A stretch of 64,000 bases of DNA, taken from Petrosia ficiformis (taxonomy: Eukaryota; Porifera; Demospongiae; Haplosclerida; Petrosiidae). The DNA lies in the NCBI GenBank assembly GCA_947044365.1, contig OX345636.1, forward strand, positions 29,554,466-29,618,465, written 5' to 3'. The number at the start of each line of letters is the position of its first letter. Within the stretch, counting starts at the first letter, position 1. Below the pieces are notes generated by a model, which did no database searches, was not told the DNA's origin, and saw only the letters and a list, made by a program, of their open reading frames with translations. Both the position numbers and the translations under genes were made by a program. This document shows positions 55,153 through 64,000 of this stretch, in pieces.

Positions 55153-57055
55153 ATGTTAGTTTTGTCAATGATACAAAGGCGTAGACGCAAAAATAGAAGG
55201 AAGAGAAAAGTATGGGTAAGAGAGTGGATCCAAAACAGGGATAGACATGGTGCTTACCATCAATTAATGCAAGAATTAGCGCTTGATATAACCAGTTACT
55301 GTAATTTTGTGAGAATGAATGCAACGACATTTGAAAAACTACTAGGAAGAGTTGCTACCCTAATAGAACGCAAAGACACAGTAATGCGTAAAGCTATTTC
55401 ACCAGGAGAGAGATTGGCCTTAACACTTCGTTTCCTTGCAACAGGTACATAAGTTATTGATTTGTCATAATTAATCCACTGCATGTACATGTACTTACTA
55501 CAAACAGGTGAAACATTTGAAAGCCTAAAATTTCTGTACAGGATACCTTCCCAAACGATTGGAGCAATTATCCCAGAAACTTGCTCTGCTATTGCTACAG
55601 TTTTAAAAGATTATTTGAAGGTATGTTAACAACAAACACATTGATACTGTATATAGTCAGACATTGTTTGAAAATTTTTTAATCATAGCTGCTTAATCCA
55701 CTTCCAAAACTTAATCCACTTCCAAAACTTAATCCATCATCTGAATATGAAGAGAGTGGAGTTGCATCTCGACTTTGATGTAGCGACGAATGTGTAGAGC
55801 TCATTCCATAGGTAGTATGATTTGCTATGCCACTTTGAGCATGAAAAATAATTGTTTGGATCTGCAGCTTTGCCCAACGCCTTGCTTCAATACTTTTAGT
55901 TGATTTTAGCTCAGCTGCTACATGTTTCCCAAAAAGGTCATACTCATCTACTTTCTCTGTAGAGTTTGCAGCAGAGTCAAGGTATGCAAGTGCTTTTTCT
56001 ATTAACTGGTCTTCATGCTGCTCTTTCTTTTGCCGTTTGGTTGCTTTAGTCAATTGTGGTGACGTAGGACGTTTAGTCGAATGCACATGTGTAGAAGTAG
56101 ATAATTCACTTTCTTCTTTGTCACTTAAATTTGAGATATCATCATCCCTCTCAGCAACCTATAGAATATACACATAAACGTAATTTGTATGCATAATTTA
56201 TTATTAATTTTATTCTACTTAAATCACATGTAGTTTCCAACAACAGAAATTCAATGGCTGAAAATTGCACAAGATTTCTCAACAAAATGGAATTTCAATA
56301 ACTGTATTGGTGCTATGGATGGAAAACATATTCTGATTCGACCCCCTGCTAATAGTGGATCATACTATTTTAATTATAAACACAACTTTAGTATTGTGTT
56401 ACTAGCACTAGTCGATGCAGACTACAAATTCACATACATAGATGTAGGTTGTAATGGACGGATTTCAGATGGTGGTGTTTTTAGAAACTGTTCTTTGATA
56501 AAGCGATGGAAAATGGCTCATTAAACATACCATCTGCAACACCACTTCCAGGAGGTGACCGTCCAGTACCATTTATGATCGTAGCTGATGATGCATTTCC
56601 CTTAAGGCAAAATATTATGAAACCATACAGTCAGATTGGTTTAACAACCCAAAAAGGATCTTCAATTATCGTTTAAGTCGCGCTAGAAGAATTGTTGAGA
56701 ATGCCTTTGGCATTTTAAGCAATAGGTTTAGGGTATTCATGACACCAATTGGTCTCGAGCCAGAGAAAGTCATTAAAATAGTATTAGCATGCTGTACTCT
56801 ACATAATTATTTGAGGGAACAAACTGTATCACGTTTGGTGTACATGCCTCGTGGAAGTGTTGATGCTGAGGATCCAGACACACATGCTCTACTACCAGGA
56901 GAATGGAGATCAGAGGAAAACCCTCAAGGATGGATAGGATTAGCACACCAAGGAAGTAACCGACATTCAACTGTAGCCAAAGAACTACGTGACTATTTAT
57001 GTGATTATTTTGTTTCAAGTTGTGGTGAAGTCTCGTGGCAATACAACATGATATG
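55153..57055 (+). pseudogene. Harbinger #2 DDE_Tnp_4 transposase (three exons, two frameshifts)
   Basis: Exon 1 (from ATG 55153 to 55443): basic RRRRKNRRKRKVWVREWI, then FEKLLGRVATLIE and PGERLALTLRFLATG, ending at GTACAT. Exon 2 (55508-55620): FESLKFLYRIPSQTIGAIIP, ending GTATGT. Exon 3 (from 56235): NNCIGAMDGKHILIRPP (first D), YIDVGCNGRISDGGVF, FMIVADDAFPLRQNIMKPYS (second D), RRIVENAFGILSNRFR (E) and ACCTLHNYLRE. Single-base shifts near 56515 and 56643 disrupt it. The MADF partner's last exon lies, antisense, inside intron 2. Confidence 0.88.
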
Positions 57056-57564
57056 AACTCAAAGACACTGATCATTATAAATAATTACAATTCAAATAAA
57101 TGTACTTTAAATACTTACTTCTAAATTTGATGTACTACTTTTTGGAATCACAAAATCTTTGAGAAACATTAATTTTTCAAAGTGTGTCCATTTGCTTATA
57201 TAGACCTCATCTGTTCCAGTCCCCGTCTTCCTCTTTTTCACTTTGGCAAATTCCCGGCTAAATTGAGTACGAACACTACGCAACTTTTTGTTTATTTCAG
57301 TTTCTGATAGTATTAAAATAAAATATGGCATAAATGAATCACAGCATCTGAAACTCACTCACCTGAAATTTCCATTGCAGTGGAAATCTCATCCATTGCC
57401 TTCTTGCGTAAATCTCTGTCATGGTACTCTTTCATTTTCGTGTTGTATAGACATGGTCTTTCTTCGTATAGCTCGATCAGTTTGCCAATGGTTTCCACTG
57501 ACCAAACTACTGCTGCCATTTTTTCACGTGTAAGCTTAACAACCACACCTACAATTCGCGGCAT
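55679..57564 (-). CDS. MADF-domain DNA-binding partner of Harbinger #2 (three exons)
   Basis: Exon 1 (57564-57361) has MPRIVG, then KLIELYEERPCLYNTKMKEY, ending TCAG/GTGAGT. Exon 2 (57305-57122) has KKLRSVRTQFSREFAKVKKR, then VYISKWTHFEKLMFL, ending GAA/GTAAGT. Together they form a complete MADF domain. Exon 3 (56158-55679), after CTATAG, is acidic, then basic (KATKRQKKEQHED), with LAYLDSAANSTEKVDEYDLF (a BESS-like end) and two SFGSGL repeats before TAA. No stop or frameshift seen. Its second intron contains the whole third exon of the transposase. Confidence 0.85.
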
Positions 57565-58247
57565 ATTCCTTTGAAGTTTCCTGCAACTAGTTGCATGAAA
57601 TAGACGGTCATTCTATTCTCTTGCAACTGTTGCACATCGCAAGCAACACACAACATTCTAGACATACACTTTGCGATTTAGTTGCACGCGACTAGTTGCA
57701 CGCAACATGTTGCATCGTGTATGGGGGCCTTAAGAAGGCCAAGGCTTCCACAGTATGGGCATCTACTGGATGTGAAAAACTAAAAAAAGACTCGATTGGT
57801 CGACATGCTCATTCAGCTGTTCATCGACAATCTGTGGATACAACTCAACTTCAAAAGAATGCTATAACTGTCTTTACTTCTTCACATGAAAAGGTTAATG
57901 ATTCGTTTGTTGTTCTGTTCAGAAATGTATATTGGTTAGCAAAAGAGAATGTTGCCATCTTAAAAGCTACTTCATTGCATGATTTAGCTAAGTTTAATGG
58001 AGTGTCCATTGAAACCGGCTCTTCAGAAGTGGATGATCGGGACTTAACAGGAGTAGATAAAGTAGAAACAACCGGAGTTGAAACACTTGGTCTCACATTA
58101 AGGCAGTGTTTCCAAACCACCTTCTATGGCGCCCCTTATTCTATTCTCTATGGTCCCATTTGGCCCCTTGCCATATAAATGAAGCAAGATTATGCAAATA
58201 CAAACACATGCTCGTGTGCATGTGCAGTAATGTTTAGTTAAAGTTAA

Positions 58248-60229
58248 ATGGATGACTTTACCACAGATTCTTTAGCCGAATTGAGCAGCTGTCCTTCATC
58301 TTCTCTTTCCTCCTCTGAGTCATCTTTACCTTCAAGTCTATCACTGCAGTCTCGCAAAAGAAAATACAATCCCTCTTGGGAGAAAAGTTTCCCGTGGTTA
58401 CAGTACAAACGTGAAAGTTCTTCTATGATTTGTACTCACTGTAAGAAGGCCAAGGCTTCCACAGTATGGGCATCTACTGGATGTGAAAAACTAAAAAAAG
58501 ACTCGATTGGTCGACATGCTCATTCAGCTGTTCATCGACAATCTGTGGATACAACTCAACTTCAAAAGAATGCTGTAACTGTCTTTACTTCTTCACATGA
58601 AAAGGTTAATGATTCGTTTGTTGTTCTGTTCAGAAATGTATATTGGTTAGCAAAAGAGAATGTTGCCATCTTAAAAGCTACTTCATTGCATGATTTAGCT
58701 AAGTTTAATGGAGTGTCCATTGAAACCGGCTCTCCATACTGTGAAAAATGGCTGCATGGCAATTTGTTGAGGCACTTAACGAAGTAGTAGAGAATGACAT
58801 TATACAAGATCTCCAAGTTTGTTCTTTTTATTCTTTAATGGCAGATGAAAGTACCGATATATCTGTATCCAAGAACCTTATTCTTTATGTTCGTTATATA
58901 AAGTCATGCAAGAGTTTGACTCGATACTTGAAGCTCATTACTCTTACTCAGGGTGATGCAGAGACAATCTACACTGCTATATCACACCTCCTTAGGAACA
59001 ATAATATCGATAAAAGGAAATTAGTTGGATGGGCAAGTGATGGTGCCGAGGTAATGCTTGGAATACGATCAGGTGTGCAAGCTAGACTCAAGCAGGATGT
59101 ACCTTATCTCACCAGCATTCGTTGTGTAGCACACCGTGAGGTACTAGCAGCTTGGCAAGCAGCTGATGCAATTCCCTATTTCCAGAGCGTTGAAGGTATT
59201 ATTAAATCTCTCTACGGTTATGTCTCTCACTCATCTGTACGAATGGAACTGCTTCATGAAGTGCTACGCATACTGGAGACTCCAGAAATCCAACTGAAAA
59301 GACCACAACACATCAGATGGTTGTCATTATTGGATGCAGTTGAGGCACTGTGTAGAGTATATGAATCCATACTTACATGTCTTTGTCAAGATCAAAATGA
59401 TTCTGTTGCATCTGGCCTTAAGCTTTAACATCCTACCGTTTCATATTGACCTTGCACTTTCTTGCTGATATTTTGTCAACTCTGTCTCACCTTAACAGAC
59501 ACTTCCAAAAGAAGGATCTACATCCAGGTGATGTTTTACCTAAAGTAAAAGCAACTATTAGCCTAATTCAAGATAAGTATATAATAATTACCCCCTGTAA
59601 ATCCTAATTATCGTCCTAAACTTGAAGAAATTTACCACAGAATTCAACATAATCAAAATAAAAACTTGGAGAACACAAGTTATCCATGAGGCATGATGAT
59701 CAGAATCTATTACATAATGATATCAGAATTTTTTCTACTAAATTTATTTTTAACCTAAGTGTTTTAATACTTTATTTAACTCGAAGGTTTATCCTACTGA
59801 TCGTCATCAGTTGGTTGGATATGGCAATGATGAACTCCTTCAACTTATTAATTACTATTCACAGCTACTATTATCCTCTTCTGAGTCTGAAGAAAATCCT
59901 GAAAATGCTGAAAGTACCAATTATTTATTGACTTCTGAGTGGGAGTTATTCAAGAATCACAGAGATGACGACCTCCAAAAAATTTTTCAATGTGTGCTAT
60001 CTAGTTACCATGAAGATTACCCTACTATTGCCAAACTTGCTTGGTATATGTATGTGAACGTGGATTCTCACAACAAAACTTAATTAAAACCAAACAGAGA
60101 AACCAACTGGAATCACCTCATCTTGATATGCTAATGAGGCTAAAAATTGAAGGTCCTTCTATTTCTCACTTTCCTTTTTCAAAAGCAGTATCAGTTTGGA
60201 AGAAAAAAGCAAAGAGATTGTACATTTGA
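58248..60229 (+). pseudogene. hAT transposase (ZNF862/KIAA1586-like), frameshifted
   Basis: ATG 58248 (duplicate start at 54790 in unit 1). Ser-rich N-terminus, then a TTF/BED-type finger (MICTHCKKAKASTVWASTGC, GRHAHSAVH); RNase-H core with YSLMADESTDISVSKNL (first D), KLVGWASDGAEVMLGI (second D) and SIRCVAHREVLAAWQAADAI; and C-terminal dimerisation motif ERGFSQQNLIKTKQRNQLE. A one-base shift in the A-run near 58748, a stop near 59428, a break in frame around 59600-59790 and another near 60050 inactivate it. The exon/finger order and 'MADESTDIS' match the hAT family used by ZNF862 and C17orf113-like proteins. Confidence 0.85.
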
Positions 60230-60540
60230 TTTACAGTAGATATCCACAACTATGTTAAAACTTGTTCAATTGTATTAAGAAATAATTTACAAAAACATAC
60301 ATATGTGAATAAAATAAATGTATTATGTGGCCCCCCAAAAATGGTAATTGGCCCATGAATTATATGACTGGGGGCCTTGTGGCCCCAGTCAACTGTGATG
60401 ATTTGGACACACTGCATTAAGGTCATTCTAATGGGATGCGTGTACATGTGCCCACACTTAAAATAAAAAGTAATGACGTAGTACACACTCAAACATACCT
60501 CAACAAGTGCTTTCGACAAGCGTTGTTGGAGCTGTAACAT

Positions 60541-61365
60541 TTTAAACTAAATTTTGTTTATTTGTGTTTATTTGTATTTCCAGTAAAACAACTAATGAAT
60601 AACAATATTTTTTAATGATAAAAGTGAATTTGATGGGATGGTCCACTCTGGTTCTCAGCCCTTCAATTAAGCGTCCTGGTTGTGTTGTCGATACTATAAA
60701 TTTACATTGTAGCACCCACCAAACAATCATTGAATGGAACCACGACATTAACTGGATCTCCATTATGCTCCTATCATCAGCGTATTTGGGAGCCACGAGG
60801 TAGGCTGAGTATATTCGACATGTAGAAGCTGATGAATCATATCCCAATAACCTGACTGCCCATGGATTCACAAAAAGAATTGTTGATTTTATCCATGAGT
60901 GAAATTGAACCCGGAAATGCACTGTTTGGTTTTTATAGAGCATTACATCATTACCTTAAGCAACATTTCAAGGCTACTAAAACAGCTATTGGTAGGTAAT
61001 CTGTACTGTGGTATTGATTCACATCTAAAGGAAAAGGGAGGTCAATCTGACAACATTTATCAGTTTGTTGAAAGAATTGTTTCATCTCAGCACCATTCAG
61101 AAGAATTGATGCTATACCCAATGAACTAAAAGTATGTCTATACCTTTAAGGAAGTGTTCTGAGCAGCTAGAAATGTTGAACTCAGAATGTACTGAAGTAA
61201 GAAGTAAGTATGAGAAAACAAAAACTGCATTGCTCACCATTCAAAACTCTGTCCTTATCAAACATTGAAGGCTGCTAGAGAGAAAATCAGTCAGTTAAAA
61301 TGTGAAAATGCTTTGTTAGAAGAATGTGTCAATCTTCAGGTTGATTTACTATCAGAAACAACGGG
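60541..61365. other. Upstream of the host-like gene; weak coding fragments only
   Basis: Short open frames on both strands around 60600-61130 do not match a known family. A charged coiled-coil-like stretch on + (about 61160-61360, SEQLEMLNSECTEV...) looks like a fragment of an accessory ORF. No firm call. Confidence 0.3.
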
Positions 61366-61800
61366 TTAACCCAACAGTGATCCAATTGATTCAGTGATGG
61401 TACCTACCCTACAATCTACTATAGCCAGTACAGTTGATGGACCAGCAGATAAACATACAAAACTCTCATTTGCATTGAATATTTGTGATGGTTGATTATT
61501 TAGTTTCAATTGCTCTAACACAGGCTTTAAAAGTAATTCATATAAATAATGATTGTCTAGATTCGTTGTGGATGCACCTTGCACATACCATTTGAAGCTT
61601 CTGTGGCTTCCTGCGGGAGAGTTGAGGGTGTTGTATAAGAAATCCTCTCAACCAATCCTTGCCTGGAACATCTTTGTGAAAGGGATTTAGACAAAAATCA
61701 CTTCTTTCTTTCCCAATCCAAATCCCCATTCAGCAAACATAACACATGCTGCAACTATTTCATTCTCCTCACTAGTAGTTAAATCTGTAGGCCGGCTAAT
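61366..61800 (-). pseudogene. pogo/CENP-B-like transposase fragment
   Basis: On -: a CENP-B-type HTH end (PGKDWLRGFLIQHPQLSRRKPQ), then LYELLLKPVLEQLKLNNQPS followed by QIFNANESF, the start of a DDE_1 domain with Asn at the position of the first catalytic Asp. Frame changes near 61550. The catalytic core is cut off. Confidence 0.65.
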
Positions 61801-62790
61801 CTAATCGAGGATCTATCGAAACCTTTCCTGTCAATCAGTTGCTTAATGCCATTTTTGGAATTCCATAGATTTTATGTGCATGATAAGCCATCATCTCACC
61901 AGAATTTTACCCTCACAACAGCCTCCTTCAGTTGCTCCTGTGACCAACTGAACATCTGTGTTTGACATTTCTGACTTGTATTTTACTGTTAACTTTTTAA
62001 TCAAATGTATAGTAACTTTAATATTTCTACTGCCATTTTCCCGCATGTCCATGACGGCAATCCTGGTGTATTCTATATCATTAAAAAGCCCCATTCCAGA
62101 GCTACATTTTGGGTATCAGTCTTGTGAGTGTACTTAAACTATGAGCTTTATACGAGCTGTTTTGTAAGGCACTTCAACGCATGTAAATTTGGACTAATGC
62201 AATCAAAATTGTATAATAGTACACTAGTCCGGTTTTACCAGTAGTCCGGAATTGCACTACTTCACTATAATTGGAAACTCCAAGGAATTGGTCCTTAACT
62301 CATGGCAGCTGTTTCTAAGTATTGCGAGTGACATGAATGTCGTGACACACACACAACTCTTGAATAAAATCTTTAACATTCTCCTCCTCCTTCTCATCTA
62401 TTGTTCATTTATCAAACTATAAATTCTGCTGAGTCTTGTTATCCTCTGTATCTTCATTCTGATGTACATTCTGTTCAAACTCATTTTTTCTGTATTTCCA
62501 TTCTCATCTACATTCAGATCTACTTCTAAATCAATCATGATTCACAACACCTTTAAAACACGCACAAATACGTAGTACCACTGTTCAGTATCACTATGCT
62601 TACAATTTTTCCTCCTTTCATCATCACAGGCCTAATATAATAATGTATGAATCTATTTAATCTAATATAAATATTGTTGAACTTACAGTCAGAAGATTCT
62701 TGTTCATCATTCAGAAATACTCAGGTTGAGAATGCTACTTAATCAGATTTAGCAATAGAGGTTTTGTTTAGTTCAAAAATCATGAAAATG
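61801..62790. other. Decayed DNA, weak fragments
   Basis: A - open frame at 62094-61891 (MGLFNDIEYTRIAVMDMREN) may be another transposase scrap. Otherwise no gene seen. Confidence 0.3.
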
Positions 62791-62792
62791 CC

Positions 62793-62876
62793 TTTGTCGC
62801 TAAGGGCGTGGCTACATTTTCCCTGTAAACTATTGTGTCGCTAAGGGCGTGGCTACATTTTCCCCGTAAACTATCG
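62793..62876. repeat. Two-copy tandem repeat, 42-bp unit
   Basis: TGTCGCTAAGGGCGTGGCTA and the following ACATTTTCC(C/C)(T/C)GTAAACTAT occur twice in a row with two differences. Confidence 0.85.
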
Positions 62877-62879
62877 TGT

Positions 62880-63700
62880 CACACAATTAGTTATATTCCG
62901 TGCTTATAGATGATAAGGAAAGCAAATTCTTGTGTGTGGACTTCGACGCTAGTCCTGCCAAAGCCATGGATATCTGTGCTCCACAATTTACATCAGAGTA
63001 AGCTAATGTATTGTGCTATCTATATCACTAATTAAACCGAAATCGTGTTTGCATACATTATTGTGAATTTTGGTTGATGACTACAAATATGGTTGGCATG
63101 GCTGTTATGTAACGAAATACAGATTCTTTGCTAATTTCTTAACGACAACTACAACCAAGATCATGTTTCTTACACGGTGTTGCTGCACACATTTTTCAGA
63201 CTTATGTCTCAATAAATGAGAATAGCAGAAGTAATTACTTCTTTTCAGTAGATGTTGATAACATGAGACAAAGAATCAAATATAAGATACTGTGAAGAAA
63301 TTTCTTTTTATTAAATGAAGCTGTTTGGTGTGGTAACTTCCTTCACACTTCATTTTGTCTTCTTACCAAGATCCTTTTTCATAATCATCCTTTTTTGTGT
63401 AAACAGAGATGGACAATGTCTATCATGTCACTGGGAGCAGTACTGGTTGGTGGTATATTCTGAATGAAAATTTTGAACTACTCTAGATCAGGGCTCAAAA
63501 TAATGTTTCAGAGATAGGAGGACATAATGTCAGGCCAATTTAAAAAATGTCTGATTCATAGGTAAAATGTCAGATCCACATTTGTGTCATCCTTTGAGAC
63601 AATGAAACTGCATGCGCATGCATGATTAACGTAACTGTATTTCACACAATGATTATAAATATATATTTATGAACATTTAAATTTTTATGAGAAAACTGTT
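62880..63700. other. Mostly non-coding; possible small first exon
   Basis: ATG at about 62967 (MDICAPQFTS) followed by a GTAAGC donor could be a first exon on +, without further support. The rest shows nothing. Confidence 0.3.
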
Positions 63701-63701
63701 T

Positions 63702-63989
63702 CTATGATGCGTCAAATAAATTGTCCCATTCATCAAGAGAAATAGTGGAGTCTTGGCCATCAGTTTTAGAACTTGATGTAACACAATCGGTATCTGATGT
63801 ACAAGTAGATGAGCTTGAAGTGTTCATACGAGGTTTATAGAGTTTTCTTTGAGGCTGATTAGGCCTCCTACTAGTACAGCACTCCTGCCACCATAATTCA
63901 ACAGCAGAATCAGCAGAGAACTCTGTGAAAGCTGGCCCTTCAACATTTATTTCAAGCAAGTCATCCAAAGTATCAGTACTCAAGCTCAT
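63702..63989 (-). pseudogene. hAT transposase C-terminal fragment (continues past window edge)
   Basis: On -: NRMSLSTDTLDDLLEINVEG PAF..FSADSAVELWWQECC, matching the end of hAT/KIAA1586-like proteins ('R..L....L..L..I..EGP....F....A...W'), then a Ser/Thr-rich tail to TAA at 63702. The remainder lies outside the window, so intactness is unknown. Confidence 0.6.
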
Positions 63990-64000
63990 ACGATTGTTAG

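Larger units (their letters stand above)
54987..57730. mobile_element. PIF/Harbinger transposon #2 with paralogous empty site
   Basis: TIRs about 50 bp, left starting AGGCCCCCATATACGATGC, right mirrored and ending at 57730. The 3-bp TSD TAA lies at 54984-54986 and 57731-57733. The tandem copy at 58440-58446 reads CTGTAAGAAGG, the exact pre-insertion site. Two genes lie inside. The TIRs contain the nested palindromic units GCAACATGTTGC and GCAACTAGT. Confidence 0.95.
54552..58734. repeat. ~0.71-kb tandem duplication spanning host exon, hAT TIR and transposase start
   Basis: Unit 1 (54552-58023, about 725 bp once the Harbinger is removed) and unit 2 (58024-58734, about 711 bp) are near-identical. 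Each contains 80-95 bp of host exon 2, the CATTAAGG site, the hAT TIR, a promoter region and the first ~150 codons of the transposase. Unit 1 has one extra 15-bp repeat (GAAACAACCAGAGTT). Confidence 0.92.
54647..60414. mobile_element. hAT transposon inserted in exon 2 of the host-like gene
   Basis: The left end CAGTGTTTCCAAACCA (54647) and right end, on -, CAGTGTGTCCAAATCA (60414) are hAT-like. CATTAAGG at 54639-54646 and 60415-60422 is an exact 8-bp TSD. The element now also contains a tandem duplication of its 5' end and a Harbinger insertion. Confidence 0.9.
51753..60540 (-). pseudogene. Host-like multi-exon gene disrupted by transposons in two coding exons
   Basis: Exon 1 (60540-60499) MLQLQQRLSKALVE ends GAG/GTATGT. 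Exon 2 begins at 60427 (AATGACC...), is cut by a hAT element at its TSD, and resumes at 54638-54487 (NVRPSVSTL, then Ser/Thr-rich, QLYPVLHQAPEPLHPG) with a CAG/GTGATG donor. Further exons: 54291-54130 (LTPKPPVPQGACILPQPFP), about 54065-53820 (VVKELIKRSIKMRRKAILEC, TIMLEDFPHLREF), about 53770-53540 (MQDAPTACCAEYA, NDWKRAIIEYS), 53210-53087 (AVRCLSYFVIHQ, PNPHCLTPNFLMEG), 53031-52770 (IRLFEQDTPTQYIVAIEQLP), 52612-52440, and the last exon 52430-51753, cut by a MITE. 'RRK.I....P.....FP.L' followed by 'NPH.L..G' and 'TP.QY.V..E' recalls an anonymous animal family. Function unknown. If no intact allele exists, the gene is dead. Confidence 0.65.

Overview
This is nuclear DNA of an animal. It is AT-rich, its genes carry short GT..AG introns, and it is crowded with eukaryotic DNA transposons and CR1/L2-like LINEs. 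No operon, tRNA, rRNA or CRISPR structure is visible. The style (very short introns, low GC, layered transposons, LINEs with a 2A-like leader, BEN and MADF proteins) suggests an early-branching invertebrate, possibly a demosponge. That placement is an inference, not proof.

Layout. 1-3196: right part of a PIF/Harbinger element (Myb/SANT-like partner on +, DDE transposase on -). 3491-6109: a seven-exon HECT-type ubiquitin ligase gene (-), head to head at about 6.4 kb with a small TATA-driven gene start. 6.9-8.0 kb: Helitron-like and unclassified transposon remnants. 8065-12460: a 4.4-kb P-element-like transposon with 123-bp TIRs that look identical, a TATA box in each TIR, a spliced transposase and a convergent accessory gene of unknown function. 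13202-15023: a Merlin element with an 8-bp TSD and one frameshift. 16161-16773: a TTAA-flanked MITE. 17.3-21.5 kb: a nearly full-length LINE (-) encoding signal-like leader, 2A-like peptide, PHD finger, endonuclease and reverse transcriptase. 21.6-25.2 kb: non-coding, with palindrome arrays. 25.3-30.6 kb: two head-to-head genes, both apparently BEN-domain. 30.9-34.2 kb: a decayed LINE (+). 34581-35220: a MITE with a 9-bp TSD. 35302-38946: an internally deleted hAT element with a Mutator-like element (35368-38244) nested inside. 39.6-42.5 kb: decayed Merlin and Mutator-like coding remnants. 43.5-47.2 kb: kinase-like, CACTA/EnSpm-like and coiled-coil remnants. 48.1-49.1 kb: a pogo-type MITE with another MITE inside.

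51.7-60.5 kb: a host-like gene (-) with TE insertions in two coding exons. A 233-bp hAT MITE sits in the last exon. A hAT transposon (54647-60414, TSD CATTAAGG) sits in exon 2. A ~0.7-kb tandem duplication then copied 92 bp of the host exon together with the 5' end of the hAT, and a PIF/Harbinger element (54987-57730, TSD TAA) landed in one duplicate. The other duplicate preserves the empty site, so the order of events can be read directly. The two genes of that Harbinger are interlocked: each has an exon inside an intron of the other. 60.5-64 kb holds decayed pogo/CENP-B-like and hAT fragments.

The strongest candidates for something undescribed are the two-gene P-like element with promoters inside its TIRs, the interlocked Harbinger gene pair, the 2A-led LINE polyprotein, and the doubly disrupted host gene. 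All splice models were read by eye and need RNA evidence.
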